Positions 5,877-6,344 of a DNA stretch of 6,344 nt are shown piece by piece. Positions within the stretch are counted from its first letter, which is position 1. Each line of letters starts with the position of its first letter. A program made the translations under genes and the position numbers. The notes under the pieces were generated by a model. The model made no database searches. It was given only the letters and a program-made list of their open reading frames with translations, and was not told the DNA's origin. This DNA comes from Chitinophagales bacterium. GTDB lineage: Bacteria > Bacteroidota > Bacteroidia > Chitinophagales > Chitinophagaceae. Where the stretch lies: NCBI GenBank assembly GCA_025355935.1, contig JANXYS010000150.1, positions 1 through 6,344 on the forward strand, written 5' to 3'.

Positions 5877-6344
5877 ATGGATAAAAAAAACATTTCCGAA
5901 AAAGTCGTTTTGACCTGCCTTGCGGCAACCACTACTATTGCCCAGGTAGAGCAGGTTTGTGAAGAGGCAAAAAAAATGGGCTTCCCAAAAATTTGTGTTC
6001 CCCCACTATTCATTAAAAAAGCAAAAGAGTTTTTGGGAGGCGCGAAGGTAGCGGTATCAACGGTTATTGGGTTCCCGTTCGGTTATAGCGCCGTGGAAGC
6101 CAAGCTGGCGGAAATTGTGCTCACTATACTGGACGGGGTAGATGAAGTAGACGTAATGTGTAATATTGCTGCCTTAAAAAATAACGACTGGCAATACCTT
6201 GCGCACGAGTTGAATGCGATTATGCCGGTTGTAAAAGGAAAAGGTAAAATATTTAAGATGATCATTGAAACGGGGGATTTGACAGAAGCGGAAATGATAA
6301 AATGTTGCGACCTGTATGGAATTGCGGGGATTGACTATCTCGTA
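5877..6344 (+). CDS. Second deoxyribose-phosphate aldolase-like protein, short bacterial type (runs off the right edge)
   Basis: 156 codons are visible with no stop before the window edge. The fold family is clear: CEEAKKMGF (28-36); KICVPP (38-43) with Cys 40 at the usual Cys position; STVIGFPFGYSAVEAK (61-76); DEVDVMCNIAALKN (89-102) with Asp 92 at the catalytic Asp position; and IFKMIIETGDLTE (125-137). The layout matches the short (about 220-residue) bacterial DeoC, not the long type at 2415. The usual N-terminal DHTLLKP is replaced by VLTCLAA (11-17), so the conserved Asp and His are absent. The Schiff-base KTSTG region would lie just past the edge, as GIDYLV are the last residues, so activity cannot be judged. 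The frame is also open to an ATG at 5850, which directly abuts the previous stop (TAAATG). I prefer 5877 because it gives the A-rich Lys-Lys-Asn start shared by the two preceding genes. It is almost certainly co-transcribed with them. Confidence 0.85.
   Translation, partial: MDKKNISEKVVLTCLAATTTIAQVEQVCEEAKKMGFPKICVPPLFIKKAKEFLGGAKVAVSTVIGFPFGYSAVEAKLAEIVLTILDGVDEVDVMCNIAALKNNDWQYLAHELNAIMPVVKGKGKIFKMIIETGDLTEAEMIKCCDLYGIAGIDYLV

Overview
The window looks like a chromosomal piece of a Bacteroidota genome, probably from the Chitinophagaceae/Sphingobacteriaceae side of the phylum. The main grounds are perfect matches to the Bacteroidota -7 promoter consensus (TAnnTTTG) in the divergent intergenic region, A-rich start regions without clear Shine-Dalgarno sequences, moderate GC content, and protein types typical of the phylum. 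The genus is not determined. No RNA genes, CRISPR arrays, insertion sequences or phage genes are visible.

Layout. On the minus strand, the left edge holds the first 431 codons of an exported amidohydrolase-family protein (1-1295) that continues beyond the window. After a 79-bp AT-rich gap comes a complete nucleoside phosphorylase of the uridine phosphorylase type (1375-2256). A 158-bp divergent intergenic region (2257-2414) carries promoter-like sites facing both ways. On the plus strand follows a tightly packed set of four genes: a long, eukaryote-like deoxyribose-phosphate aldolase (2415-3332), a complete aldehyde dehydrogenase (3353-4831), a short aldehyde dehydrogenase-like protein without the catalytic domain (4899-5849), and the first 156 codons of a second, short-type deoxyribose-phosphate aldolase (5877 to the window end).

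How the genes fit together. The likely theme is catabolism of (deoxy)nucleosides. The phosphorylase would release a base and (deoxy)ribose 1-phosphate. DeoC would split deoxyribose 5-phosphate into acetaldehyde and glyceraldehyde 3-phosphate. The aldehyde dehydrogenase would oxidise the acetaldehyde to acetate. The mutase needed to link the 1- and 5-phosphates is not in the window. The most interesting point is the doubling of the plus-strand operon: the canonical aldolase and the canonical dehydrogenase are each accompanied by a divergent relative. The second dehydrogenase has lost every recognisable catalytic residue and ends before the catalytic domain. The second aldolase has lost the usual N-terminal Asp-His-Thr motif. 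This suggests a multi-subunit aldolase/dehydrogenase assembly rather than simple gene duplication, but that is inference.
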